This document shows positions 6,955 to 15,770 of a stretch of DNA of 64,000 nucleotides, piece by piece. The stretch is taken from positions 62,001 to 126,000 of the forward strand of contig DATJUB010000078.1 of assembly GCA_035502775.1 (NCBI GenBank), read 5' to 3'. This DNA is from 67-14 sp035502775 (GTDB taxonomy: Bacteria > Actinomycetota > Thermoleophilia > Solirubrobacterales > 70-9). The notes beneath the pieces were generated by a model. That model made no database searches. It was not told the origin of the DNA and worked only from the letters and a program-made list of their open reading frames with translations. Positions within the stretch are counted from its first letter, which is position 1; the number at the start of each line of letters is the position of its first letter. The position numbers were made by a program, and so were the translations under genes.

Positions 6955-8484
6955 GTGCCGATGAACCCTTCGCCGCCCCCTTCGAGCGCACAGATGATCG
7001 GAACGGTCCTTTCCGACCGATACCGCCTCGAGGCCAAACTCGGCAGCGGCGGCATGTCCACCGTGTACCTGGCCCGGGACGAGGTCCTGGACCGTCCGGT
7101 CGCGGTGAAGCTGATGCATCGCGAAATGACCGAGCAGCCCGACCAGCTCGAGCGCTTCAACCAGGAGGCCCGCGCGGTGGCGAAGCTCTCCAACCCGAAC
7201 GTGGTCGCCGTGATCGACGCCGGCGAGGACAACGGCCGTCCCTACATCGTGCTCGAGTACGTGCAGGGCGAGACCCTGAAACAGCGGATCAGCCGGGTCG
7301 GCGCGCTCGACGCGACCGAGGCCTTCGCCTACGGTCTCGAGGTCGCGCAGGGACTCGGGGTCGCCCATGAGGTCGGCATGGTGCACCGGGACGTCAAGCC
7401 GCAGAACGTCCTGATCGACTCCACCGGCCGGGCCAAACTGACCGATTTCGGCATTTCCCGCCAGCTGAACGACGAGGGCGTGACCGCCACCGGAAGGGTG
7501 ATCGGCACCACCGACTACGTCGCTCCCGAACAGGCGATGGGCAAGGATGTCGATCCCCGCTCCGACATCTACTCGCTCGGCATCGTGCTCTACGAGATGC
7601 TGACCGGCGACGTGCCGTTCGAGGCCGACAACCAGATCGGTGTCGCGATGAAGCACGTCAACGAACCGATCCCGGACATCCAGGTCCAGCGCCCCGACAT
7701 CTCGGCGGCATCGGCGCGTGTGGTCGAGAAGGCCACCGCCAAGGATCCCGACGACCGCTACGACACGATCGAGGAGATGTCCGAGGATCTCCAGGCCGCG
7801 CTCGAGGTCGAGGCGATCCGCGCCGGAGGTACCACCGGTGAGGCGACCTCCGTGCTGGACGCGGTTCCACCGCCGCGGCGCCAACTCGACACCCGCCAGG
7901 GCTCGCCCTGGCCGGCCGTGATCATGCTGCTCGTGGCTCTCGTGATCGCCGCCGGAACCGCCTGGTACATCGCCAGCGGCGACGCGCCCGGTGGTGGCGG
8001 AGGAGGAGGCAACGGTGGCGGAGGCGGCGGCAATCCCAGCTCCACCCAGGTTTCGCTGGTCTCGGCGACCGACTACGACCCCGAGGGTGACGAATCCGAA
8101 CATCCCGAGGAGGCCTCCTTCGCGATCGACGACGACAGCGAGACCTCCTGGACTACCGAGACCTACGAGGCGGACACGCTCAGCGACAAGACGGGGGTCG
8201 GGCTGTACGTGGACGCCGGGGAACAGGTCGCCGCGACCTCGATGCAGATCACGACACCGACCCCGGGCTGGGCCGTCGAGATCTACGGCACCAACGAGCC
8301 GATCCCCGAGGACGTCTCCGGATGGACGCCGCTCGCCTCCGTCGACGAGGTCAGCGACACCCAGGAGATCGAACTCATCGCCGGCGGCGAGAAGTACCAG
8401 TACTACCTGATCTGGGTCACCGATCCGGTCGAGACCGATACCGGATTCGGCGTCTCGATCTCAGACGTCAAGCTCTTCGATTAG
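6955..8484 (+). CDS. Membrane Ser/Thr protein kinase with discoidin-like extracellular domain
   Basis: About 509 residues from GTG 6955 (ATG at 6961 is an equal choice). The kinase domain runs from about residue 20 to 285: GSGGMSTVYLARD glycine loop, AVKLM lysine, HRDVKPQNVL catalytic loop, TDFGIS and TDYVAPEQ, so it is predicted active. A single membrane helix (about 322-342) is followed by a Gly-rich linker (about 345-362). The C-terminal ectodomain of about 145 residues contains SATDYDPEGDESEH, FAIDDDSETSWTTE and a terminal VSISDVKLFD, resembling an F5/8-type (discoidin) carbohydrate-binding beta-sandwich. The sensor probably binds an extracellular glycan. It stands convergent to ddl, next to the PASTA-kinase operon. 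Confidence 0.88.
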   Translation: MPMNPSPPPSSAQMIGTVLSDRYRLEAKLGSGGMSTVYLARDEVLDRPVAVKLMHREMTEQPDQLERFNQEARAVAKLSNPNVVAVIDAGEDNGRPYIVLEYVQGETLKQRISRVGALDATEAFAYGLEVAQGLGVAHEVGMVHRDVKPQNVLIDSTGRAKLTDFGISRQLNDEGVTATGRVIGTTDYVAPEQAMGKDVDPRSDIYSLGIVLYEMLTGDVPFEADNQIGVAMKHVNEPIPDIQVQRPDISAASARVVEKATAKDPDDRYDTIEEMSEDLQAALEVEAIRAGGTTGEATSVLDAVPPPRRQLDTRQGSPWPAVIMLLVALVIAAGTAWYIASGDAPGGGGGGGNGGGGGGNPSSTQVSLVSATDYDPEGDESEHPEEASFAIDDDSETSWTTETYEADTLSDKTGVGLYVDAGEQVAATSMQITTPTPGWAVEIYGTNEPIPEDVSGWTPLASVDEVSDTQEIELIAGGEKYQYYLIWVTDPVETDTGFGVSISDVKLFD

Positions 8485-8489
8485 CAAGG

Positions 8490-8521
8490 AATCAGGATCG
8501 CTTCGCTGTGCGATCCTGATT
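8490..8521. terminator. Hairpin with TTCGCTGT loop (family member A)
   Basis: Perfect 12-base arms (8490-8501, 8510-8521) around TTCGCTGT lie between the convergent kinase (stop 8484) and ddl (stop 8537) genes. The same loop and inner stem recur at 34975-35006 and, expanded, at 61877-61913. Its place between two converging stops suggests bidirectional termination. Confidence 0.7.
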
Positions 8522-8536
8522 TCGAGCACCCGAGAC

Positions 8537-9502
8537 CTAGAAGCTGTGTGTAGCCTCGGTCCGGTGACGCTCGATCGCGAGCTCGACCAGACGGGTGCAG
8601 AGTGCCGGGTAGGCCAGGCCTGACGCCTCCCAGAGCTTCGCGTAGACCGAGGTCTCGGTGAAACCGGGAATGGTGTTGATCTCGTTGATCAGGATCGCGC
8701 CATCCGCCTCCACGAAGAAGTCGCAGCGGGCCAGGCCCGAGCAGCCGGCGAGGGTGAACACCTCGGCCGCGATCTTCCGCAGCTCGTCGATGGTCTCCTC
8801 TCCGATATCGGCCGGAACCGCGAGGTTCATCCTGCCCTCGGTGTACTTGGCCTCGTAGTCGTACCAATCGGCGTTGGCGATGATCTCGCCCGGCATCGAG
8901 GTCTCGGGATTCTCGTTGCCGAGCACCGAGCACTCGATCTCCCGGCCGGCCGAGTTCGCCTCGATGATCACCCGCGGATCGAACGAGGCGGCCTCCTCCA
9001 CCGCGGCCTCGAGCCGGGTGTCATCCTCGACCTTGACGATGCCGACACTCGAGCCGAGCCTCGAAGGCTTGACCCAGAGCGGATGGCGAAGCTCAGCGGC
9101 GCGTTCCTTCCAGTTCGGGGTGAACGCCTGGACGAAATCGACCTGGGGCAGGCCGGCGAAGCCGCAGAGGCGCTTCAGGGTGAGTTTGTCCATGCAGACC
9201 GCGGATCCGAGCACATCGGAGCCGACGTAGGCGATTCCGGCGGTGTCGAGAGCGCCCTGGGTCGCGCCATCCTCCCCGAAGGGGCCGTGGAGAACCGGAA
9301 AGGCGACGTCCGCGCCAAGCAGTCCGCCGCCGGGAATGATCGTGACCGGCTCGCCATCGCTGGACCAGCCACCGTCCTTGGCGATCAGGACCTCGATCAC
9401 CTCATGTCCGTCGGCTCGCAGTCCGTCCGCGACCGCCTTGCCTGAAACCAGAGAAACCTCATGCTCACTCGAACGACCACCACTCAGAACCGCAACCTTC
9501 AT
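8537..9502 (-). CDS. ddl: D-alanine--D-alanine ligase
   Basis: ATP-grasp enzyme making the D-Ala-D-Ala dipeptide for peptidoglycan precursors in the cytoplasm; 321 residues. The N-terminal VLSGGRSSEHEVSLVSG, the middle LHGPFGEDG and CMDKLTLKR, the ATP-grasp VKPSRLGSSVGI, the omega-loop YDYEAKYTEG and the C-terminal LINEINTIPGFTETS are all present. The Tyr closing YDYEAKY favours D-Ala over D-lactate as second substrate. The chosen ATG at 9502 overlaps the pknB stop as TGATG; a TTG one codon earlier would also fit. It is last in the fhaA-to-pknB operon, linking precursor supply to the growth regulators. A second, divergent ligase is at 35042-35959. Confidence 0.95.
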   Translation of the reverse strand: MKVAVLSGGRSSEHEVSLVSGKAVADGLRADGHEVIEVLIAKDGGWSSDGEPVTIIPGGGLLGADVAFPVLHGPFGEDGATQGALDTAGIAYVGSDVLGSAVCMDKLTLKRLCGFAGLPQVDFVQAFTPNWKERAAELRHPLWVKPSRLGSSVGIVKVEDDTRLEAAVEEAASFDPRVIIEANSAGREIECSVLGNENPETSMPGEIIANADWYDYEAKYTEGRMNLAVPADIGEETIDELRKIAAEVFTLAGCSGLARCDFFVEADGAILINEINTIPGFTETSVYAKLWEASGLAYPALCTRLVELAIERHRTEATHSF

Positions 9503-11301
9503 CAATCAGCTCCCAATCCGCCCGAAGGCGGGCTTGAATCCGGGTCGTACGCACCTACCATGATCACGATCCGGGTTCCTTCATTGACAGTGCCACCACC
9601 CGAGGGATTCTGATCGATCACCCTGCCGTCCTGCGGTTCGATGTCGGTCGGCTGCTCCTGTACCGAGACCGTGAGTCCCGCCCCGGTGATCGCGCTCTCC
9701 GCCTCCGACTGGGTCAGGCCGACCACGTTCGGAACACTGACGGTGGTCTCGGTCGGCCCGGAGGAAACGGTCAGCTCGACCGTGCTGTCCGGGTCGACCT
9801 TCGTGCCGGCGTTCGGCGATTGGGTCAGGACCTCGCCGGCCGGCCGGTCACTCGAAGTCTCCGAAGAGCTGTACTCCAGCCCCTTGGCGGAAAGGCGCTG
9901 CTTGGCAGCTTCCAGCGTGATGCCAACCACGGCCGGCACCGCTACCTGCTGCGGGCCGCTGGAGACGATCATCGTGACCTCGCTGCCCCGCTTGGCCGAT
10001 TCGCCGGCGGCGGGATCGGTCTCGATCACCGAATCCGCGGGCACATCGCTCGAGGGCTTGGTTTCGACCGTCACACCGAACCCGGCATCGTCGAGAGTCT
10101 GTTCGGCCGCGTCGCGAGACTGGCCGGTGACGTCGGGCACCTCGACCGTTCCCGGTCCGGCGCTCACCCCGAGGTTCACGTCCGGATCCGAGCAGAACCA
10201 GCCGAGGAACTTGCAGTCCCGGTCCGATTCGCCCGAAGGGTCCTGTTTCAGAACGCGATTGCTGGGACCGGACTGCTTGATCCGCTCGACATCACCGACG
10301 TCGAATCCCTCGGCGTTCAGCTTCGAGACCGCCTGATCGAAACTCTCGCCGACCACGTTCGGCACCTCGACCGTGTTCGAACGGGTGAGGCCGAAGACGA
10401 TCAGCAGGGCGATGACCGCCGCGGCGGCGGCCAGCCAGATCCACTTCTTCGATTTCTCTTCGGGCTCGTCGTATCCGGGATCCCGCTCGGCCGCGTCGAG
10501 CGCCTCGATGAAGGCCTCGGCACTGTGAAATCTCGCGATCGGCTCCCGTTCGAGTGCCTTCATGACCACCGCGTCAAGCGCCGGGGAGACCGACTCGTTG
10601 TAGTAGCTGGGCGGCGGCGGGGACTCCTGCATCTGGCTGAGCGCGACCGCGACGGCGCTGTCGCCGTCGTGCGGTACCCGGCCGGTGAGGCACTCGTAGA
10701 GGATGACGCCGACCGAGTAGAGGTCCGACTCCGGCCCGACCTCCATGCCCTGGGCCTGCTCGGGCGAAAGGTAGTGGGCGGTGCCCATGATCGATCCGGC
10801 CTCGGTCAGGTCGGACACGCCGATCGCGCGGGCGATGCCGAAATCGGTGACCGTGGCGAGCCCGGTCGCGTCGACGATCACGTTCAGCGGCTTCAGATCG
10901 CGGTGGATCACACCGTGGCGATGGGCGAATCCGGCCGCCTCGAGGATCTGGCGGACGATCGCCACCGATTCGGGCGGGGTCAGGCCGAGATTGATCAGGT
11001 CCCGCAGCGTGCGGCCTTCGATGTAGGCCATGGCGATGTAGTAGGTGTCGCCGACCTCGCCGCGATCGAAGATCGAGACGATGTTGACGTGCTGGAGCGC
11101 GGCGGCCGACTCGGCCTCGCGGCGGAAACGCTCGATGAACTCGGGGTCTCGGGCGAAACGGTCGTGCAGGATCTTCAGCGCGACCCGGCGGGGAAGGTGG
11201 AGATCGTCGGCCAGCCAGACGTCGGCCATGCCGCCCGAGCCGATCAGGGCCTCGATCCGGTAGCGGCCGTCGATCACGTCGCCGATCTGCGGGCGGCTCA
11301 T
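9502..11301 (-). CDS. pknB: PASTA-domain Ser/Thr protein kinase (PknB/StkP type)
   Basis: A 599-residue membrane kinase regulating cell-wall growth and division. The kinase domain is residues about 10-275: IGSGGMADVW, ALKIL, HRDLKPLNVIV, VTDFGIA, GTAHYLSPEQ. One membrane helix lies at about 290-308. Four PASTA repeats then follow, each opening with a V.VP.VVG-like motif (NVVGESFDQA, DVTGQSRDAA, AVVGITLEAA, NVVGLTQSEA), and such repeats bind muropeptides or lipid II. The first repeat is unusual: a short insertion contains two cysteines (DCKFLGWFC). The gene lies 27 nt after pbpA and is coupled to ddl by a TGATG overlap. No clear Shine-Dalgarno precedes the ATG. Confidence 0.97.
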   Translation of the reverse strand: MSRPQIGDVIDGRYRIEALIGSGGMADVWLADDLHLPRRVALKILHDRFARDPEFIERFRREAESAAALQHVNIVSIFDRGEVGDTYYIAMAYIEGRTLRDLINLGLTPPESVAIVRQILEAAGFAHRHGVIHRDLKPLNVIVDATGLATVTDFGIARAIGVSDLTEAGSIMGTAHYLSPEQAQGMEVGPESDLYSVGVILYECLTGRVPHDGDSAVAVALSQMQESPPPPSYYNESVSPALDAVVMKALEREPIARFHSAEAFIEALDAAERDPGYDEPEEKSKKWIWLAAAAAVIALLIVFGLTRSNTVEVPNVVGESFDQAVSKLNAEGFDVGDVERIKQSGPSNRVLKQDPSGESDRDCKFLGWFCSDPDVNLGVSAGPGTVEVPDVTGQSRDAAEQTLDDAGFGVTVETKPSSDVPADSVIETDPAAGESAKRGSEVTMIVSSGPQQVAVPAVVGITLEAAKQRLSAKGLEYSSSETSSDRPAGEVLTQSPNAGTKVDPDSTVELTVSSGPTETTVSVPNVVGLTQSEAESAITGAGLTVSVQEQPTDIEPQDGRVIDQNPSGGGTVNEGTRIVIMVGAYDPDSSPPSGGLGAD

Positions 11302-11328
11302 GGTGCGGTGACTTCGGTGGGCATCTGT

Positions 11329-12771
11329 CTACTCCCCAATCAGGGTCTGCATTACTCCGGCGGCTATCGGAGCCGCCACCGTACCGCCCTGGCCGTCCGT
11401 GCACTCGACTGTGGCGGCCACTGCAATCTGCGGGTCGTCCGCGGGGGCGAAGCCGACGAACCATGCCTGGTTGGGCAGGCCATCGCAGGATTCACGTCCG
11501 GGAACCTCGGCGGTACCGGTCTTTCCGGCCACATCGATGCCGCTCAGGGCGGCCGCCGTGCCGGTTCCTTCGTTGACCACCGCCTTCATCGCCTCGGTCA
11601 GCTGCGCGGCGCTGTCCTCGGAGATCACGTCGGACTGCTGATCGGGATCCATCGTCTTGATCGAGCGGCCGTCGACATCCTTGACCTCCTTCCAGATCTG
11701 CGGCTTCATCAGCTTGCCGCCGTTGGCGATCGTCGCTCCGACTTCGGCCATCTGCAGCGGCGTGGCGAGCAGCCGCTCCTGGCCGATCGCGATCCGTCCG
11801 ACGTCGACTCCCTCGTCCGGGGAGAGCAGCTTGTTTCCGTCGAAGACGCCGCTGACCGAAAGCTGGCCGTCCGGCAGGTCGATCTCGGGCTTCGAGTTGA
11901 AGCCGAAGCGGTCCATGTACTCGTAGAGCGTGTCGGTCCCGATGTCTTCGCCGAGCTGGGCGAAGAAGGTGTTGACCGAGTGCGTGAGCGCGGTCTCGAC
12001 GTTGATGTCGCCGTAGTCGGTCGCGTCCGCGTTGGCCAGCGGATTGCCCTGGATATCGATCGAGGCGGGCGAATCGATGGTCGTGTCCGCATCGATCTTG
12101 CCGCTGTCGAGCGCCGCGGCGGCGGTCACCAGCTTGAAGGTCGATCCGGGCGGGTACTGGCCCTGGGTCGGGCGGTTGAGCAGAGGGGCCGCCGGGTCCT
12201 TGTTCAGCTCGGTCAGGCTGTCGGGAATCGTGTTCGGGTCATATGGCGGCTGCGAGACCATCGCCTTGATCGCTCCGGTCGAGGGCTCGATCGCGACCAC
12301 CGCGCCCGGACGGCCGGCGAGCAGATCGAAGGCGGTCCGCTGCGCGGTCGAGTCGAGATTGGTGATCACGTCATGCCCGACCTGTTTCTCACCCTTGATC
12401 TCGTCGATGATCGAGGTGAACTCGGAGTCGTCTCCGATCAGCTCGGAGTTGTGGAAGGCCTCGAACTCGGAGTTGCCCTGCGAGATGAAGCTGTAGCCGA
12501 TCGGATGCCCGAACAGGCCGGCCGTCGGGTACCGCCGCACGAACTGCCGGGAAGCACCTGTGCCCTGAGCTTTCGATCGCGCGATCACGGCGCCATCGGC
12601 CGTGTAGATCGTACCCCGCTTGATCTGCTGTGCCTCGAAGAGCGGCCGCTTGTTGACCCGCTCGTTCTTCAGGTTGTCGGCGTCGATCACCGCCCAGTAG
12701 GACGTGAAGCCGACCAGGACCGCGAAGCAGACCGTGATGAAGGCGAAGAGCTTGATGATCTGCGCGTTCAC
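11329..12771 (-). CDS. pbpA: Peptidoglycan transpeptidase (class B PBP, PbpA-like)
   Basis: A 480-residue membrane-anchored D,D-transpeptidase. A membrane helix occupies about residues 8-27. The catalytic motifs are STFK (in PPGSTFKLVTAAA, near residue 205), SVN (in HSVNTFFAQ) and KTG (in AGKTGTAEVPG). This is the mycobacterial PbpA-type architecture with no glycosyltransferase domain; the partner polymerase is the adjacent RodA. The start is a GTG forming a GTGA overlap with the rodA stop, so the two are coupled. Likely activity is cross-linking of new peptidoglycan during elongation or division, under PknB and FHA control. Confidence 0.95.
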   Translation of the reverse strand: MNAQIIKLFAFITVCFAVLVGFTSYWAVIDADNLKNERVNKRPLFEAQQIKRGTIYTADGAVIARSKAQGTGASRQFVRRYPTAGLFGHPIGYSFISQGNSEFEAFHNSELIGDDSEFTSIIDEIKGEKQVGHDVITNLDSTAQRTAFDLLAGRPGAVVAIEPSTGAIKAMVSQPPYDPNTIPDSLTELNKDPAAPLLNRPTQGQYPPGSTFKLVTAAAALDSGKIDADTTIDSPASIDIQGNPLANADATDYGDINVETALTHSVNTFFAQLGEDIGTDTLYEYMDRFGFNSKPEIDLPDGQLSVSGVFDGNKLLSPDEGVDVGRIAIGQERLLATPLQMAEVGATIANGGKLMKPQIWKEVKDVDGRSIKTMDPDQQSDVISEDSAAQLTEAMKAVVNEGTGTAAALSGIDVAGKTGTAEVPGRESCDGLPNQAWFVGFAPADDPQIAVAATVECTDGQGGTVAAPIAAGVMQTLIGE

Positions 12772-14132
12772 TGCCAGCCTCCGGTGGTCGCCATCTGATC
12801 ACCTTCGCGGGCTTCGCGCCGCGCCTTGTTCGAGACCAGCAGGAGCAATGCGAGCAGGATGAAGTTGGCGAGGATCGAGCTGCCGCCATAGGAGACGAGC
12901 GGAAGGGTCACTCCGGTCAACGGGATCACCCGGGTCACGCCGCCGATGATCACGAAAGCCTGGAAGGCGAATACCGCTGTGAGGCCGGTGGCCAGCAGTT
13001 TCGAGAAGCCATCGTTCGCCATCAGGGCGACCTTGAAGCCCCGGGCCGCGATCAGGAGATAGATCGCGATCACGGCAGCTCCGCCGAACAGGCCGAGTTC
13101 GCTGACGATCAGGGTGTAGATCAGGTCGGTGTGAGCTGCCGGAAGCAGCGGGGCACCATCGGTCCCGGGGATCGCGACCATCGATTCGGCGAAGCCCTTG
13201 CCGAACAGACCGCCGTCGGCCTGGGCGAACATCGACTGCAGGATCTGGTATCCGGCGCCGCCGGGATCCTGATACGGATCGAGCCAGATGTCGACCCGGT
13301 CGGTGACGTGCGGCACGAGGTTGTAGATGAAGTAGGCGCCGACCATGAACATCGCCATGCCGATCACCACGAAGGAGAGCCTTCCGGTGGCGACGTAGAG
13401 CAGCGAGAGGAAGGCGGCGAAGAACATCAGCGAGCTGCCGAGATCGCGGATGAAGATCAGCATGAACATCGCCGCTCCCCAGACCACCAGGAGCGGGCCC
13501 AGATGTTTCAGCGGGGGCAGGGTCAGACCGAGGAAACGGCGGGCGTTGATCACGAGCAGCTCCCGGTGTTCGCGCAGATAGCTCGCGAGGAAGATGACGA
13601 TGCAGATCTTCGCCAGCTCGGCCGGCTGGAATCCGAACGGGCCGATCTTCACGCCGAGATAGGCGCCGTTCACCTGGGCGCCGATCAGCGGCAGCCGGGG
13701 GGCGAGCAGGAGTCCGATTCCGATGGCGGCGATCGTGTACCGGTAGCGCTCCAGAACCGAGTAGTCGCGCAGAAAATGGACCACCACCGCGAACAGGATC
13801 AGTCCCAGCACGAACCAGTTCGCCTGATCGCGGGCGAGTTCGTTGCCGAACTCGGCGTCCAGCCGGTAGATCATCACGAAGCCGAAGGCCGTGAGCAATG
13901 CCATCAGCGGGAAGAGGTAGGGATCGGCGTCGGGCAGCCGGATCCGGATGTAGATGTGGGTGGCGAGACAGATCGCCAGGAAGTAGAGGCCGTAGGACAG
14001 GCTGAGGTTGCTGAGCCGGTCGTCGTTCTGGCCGAACACCGCGGCGAAGCCGATCGTCAGCAGCAGCGCGACCGGGACGAGCGCCAGAAGCTCCCGGTTC
14101 CGGGCGGAGTACCTGGAGACCCTCGCACCCAC
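12768..14132 (-). CDS. rodA: SEDS peptidoglycan polymerase, RodA/FtsW family
   Basis: A 454-residue polytopic membrane protein with about ten to twelve hydrophobic segments. SEDS-family signatures include KIGPFGFQPAELAKI in the middle, ILQSMFAQADGGLFGKGFAES, and the C-terminal GGVTRVIPLTGVTLPLVSYGGSS. The last is almost invariant in RodA/FtsW. It polymerises glycan strands from lipid II together with the neighbouring PBP. The GTG start follows directly on the pstP stop (TAGGTG). Synteny with the mycobacterial pstP-rodA-pbpA order supports RodA over FtsW. Confidence 0.96.
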   Translation of the reverse strand: MGARVSRYSARNRELLALVPVALLLTIGFAAVFGQNDDRLSNLSLSYGLYFLAICLATHIYIRIRLPDADPYLFPLMALLTAFGFVMIYRLDAEFGNELARDQANWFVLGLILFAVVVHFLRDYSVLERYRYTIAAIGIGLLLAPRLPLIGAQVNGAYLGVKIGPFGFQPAELAKICIVIFLASYLREHRELLVINARRFLGLTLPPLKHLGPLLVVWGAAMFMLIFIRDLGSSLMFFAAFLSLLYVATGRLSFVVIGMAMFMVGAYFIYNLVPHVTDRVDIWLDPYQDPGGAGYQILQSMFAQADGGLFGKGFAESMVAIPGTDGAPLLPAAHTDLIYTLIVSELGLFGGAAVIAIYLLIAARGFKVALMANDGFSKLLATGLTAVFAFQAFVIIGGVTRVIPLTGVTLPLVSYGGSSILANFILLALLLLVSNKARREAREGDQMATTGGWQ

Positions 14133-15263
14133 CTAGATTCCCTCTTGGCTCTCGATGCTCTCGATCAGATCGGTTGCATCGGCGCGAGAGCGCAGGGAGT
14201 GTCCCTTGACTGAGTCCTGTCGTTGCTGGTCGAGCTCACTCGTCTGGATCGCGGTCGAGTACCGCTCGTCGTAGAGCGAGATCCCGAAGGGAAGCTCGTA
14301 GGGAAGGCCGCGGTAGAGGGCGACCCGGCCGGCCGAGTCGGTACCGAGGAACCAGACCTGGCGGCTCGCGTAGAAGAGTCCTCCGAGGACCACCGCGATC
14401 ACCGCGAGTCCGATCAGGGTGCGGCCGATGATCGCTCCAGACCTGCCCTTGCGCCGCCCGTCGTGGTTCTCGCCGCGCCGGGCGTTCCTCGTGCCTCCGG
14501 CCGGCGGCAGCGTGGCCGGGCCGGAATCGGGCAGCAGCGGTTCGGCCGGATCCTCGACCTGGAAGAGCACGACCGTGATGTTGTCCCGCCCGCCGGCCCG
14601 GTTGGCCTCGTCGACCAGCGCCCGGGTGGCGGCGTCGAGCGAGGTCGAGCCGACCAGCAGTTCCTTGATGCGCTCGTCGCCGAGCATGGTCGTGAGGCCA
14701 TCGGAGCAGAGCAGAAAGAGATCTCCGGGTGCGGAGGGCACGCTCTGGATGTCGGCCTGCACCTCCGGCTCGGGACCGAGGGCCCGGGTGATGATCGAGC
14801 GCTGTGGGTGATCCTCGGCCTGGGCCTCGGTGATCTGTCCGCGGCGGCGCATCTCCTCGACCAGCGAGTGATCCTTGGTCAGCCGCTGGAGGATCCCGTC
14901 CCGCAGGCGGTAGGCCCGCGAATCGCCGACGTGCCCGATCACGACCGCTTCCGCCTCACCATCGACGGCGGCCGCGGTGATCGTCGTGCCCATGCCGGCC
15001 AGTGACGAGTCGGAATGCGCCTGATCGTGAATGGTCCGGTTGGCGAGCCCGATCGATTCCTGGAGCGCGATCTCGGGATCGCCGGCCGGCAGCCCGTTCT
15101 CGAACGCCTGCACCGCGGTCATCGAGGCGACCTCACCGGCCTGGGCGCCGCCCATGCCGTCGGCCACCACGAACAGCGGCTCCCTGACCAGGAACGAGTC
15201 CTCGTTCGCCTGGCGCTGGCGACCGGTGTCGGTCAATTCCGAATGTCGGGAAACCCGCAGCAT
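14133..15263 (-). CDS. pstP: PP2C-family Ser/Thr protein phosphatase
   Basis: A 376-residue protein whose N-terminal 240 residues form a PPM/PP2C phosphatase: NEDSFLV, VVADGMGGAQAGE, GHVGDSRAYRLRDG, LFLLCSDGLT and GGRDNITVVLF supply the metal-binding aspartates. A membrane helix lies at about residues 277-297, followed by an extracellular tail of about 80 residues beginning DSAGRVALYRGLPYELPFG, like that of mycobacterial PstP. It reverses phosphorylation by the kinases encoded in the same region. It stands between fhaB (23 nt upstream) and rodA (no gap). Confidence 0.96.
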   Translation of the reverse strand: MLRVSRHSELTDTGRQRQANEDSFLVREPLFVVADGMGGAQAGEVASMTAVQAFENGLPAGDPEIALQESIGLANRTIHDQAHSDSSLAGMGTTITAAAVDGEAEAVVIGHVGDSRAYRLRDGILQRLTKDHSLVEEMRRRGQITEAQAEDHPQRSIITRALGPEPEVQADIQSVPSAPGDLFLLCSDGLTTMLGDERIKELLVGSTSLDAATRALVDEANRAGGRDNITVVLFQVEDPAEPLLPDSGPATLPPAGGTRNARRGENHDGRRKGRSGAIIGRTLIGLAVIAVVLGGLFYASRQVWFLGTDSAGRVALYRGLPYELPFGISLYDERYSTAIQTSELDQQRQDSVKGHSLRSRADATDLIESIESQEGI

Positions 15264-15286
15264 CTAGATCTCGATCGGCTTTCTCA

Positions 15287-15757
15287 TCAGATATCCATCT
15301 CGAAGCGGAAAGTCGTATCACCGATGGATATCGAGAATCCGTCGGCCAGTTCGTTTTCACCGACCAGCGGCCCGCCGTTGAGCAGGGTTCCGTTGGTCGA
15401 ATTCATGTCTTCCACGAAGTATCGGTCACCGCGAGGGTAGACCCTGGCGTGAACGCCCGAGGCGTAACGGTCGTCGAAGCTGATGTCGGCGTCGCCGGAG
15501 CGGCCCAGGGTCGCCCCCCCGAACAGGTCGAATCGGGTTCCCGGGGTGAGGCTGTCGCTGCGTTCGACCACGAGCCATGCGTCCCGCGTGCCACCTCCGC
15601 CGCCGCCACCGAAGGCCGCCATGCTGGGACCGGCGTCCTGTTCACCGCGATTGCGCTGCAGATCCTTGCGGGCACTGCTCGCGATCCAGATCAGAAAGAG
15701 GTAGAGGACCGCGAGAAACCCGAACTTGAGGGCAACTGAAATCGGTTCGTAATCCAC
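15287..15757 (-). CDS. fhaB: Membrane-anchored FHA-domain protein (FhaB/FipA-like)
   Basis: A 156-residue protein: one membrane helix (about 9-27), a Gly-rich linker (about 48-56) and a forkhead-associated domain (about 65-153). The phosphothreonine-binding residues are visible in LGRSGDADI, ASGVHARV and MNSTNGTLLNG. In mycobacteria the equivalent FhaB/FipA recruits phosphorylated division proteins. A GTG start at 15757 lies 13 nt after fhaA. Confidence 0.92.
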   Translation of the reverse strand: MDYEPISVALKFGFLAVLYLFLIWIASSARKDLQRNRGEQDAGPSMAAFGGGGGGGTRDAWLVVERSDSLTPGTRFDLFGGATLGRSGDADISFDDRYASGVHARVYPRGDRYFVEDMNSTNGTLLNGGPLVGENELADGFSISIGDTTFRFEMDI

Positions 15758-15770
15758 GTGCTCGCTGCGC

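Noticed and set aside
9820..12798. 992-codon open frame antisense to pknB and pbpA
   Set aside because: It spans two well-supported genes on the other strand and has no recognisable motif; a product of high GC3 on the minus strand.
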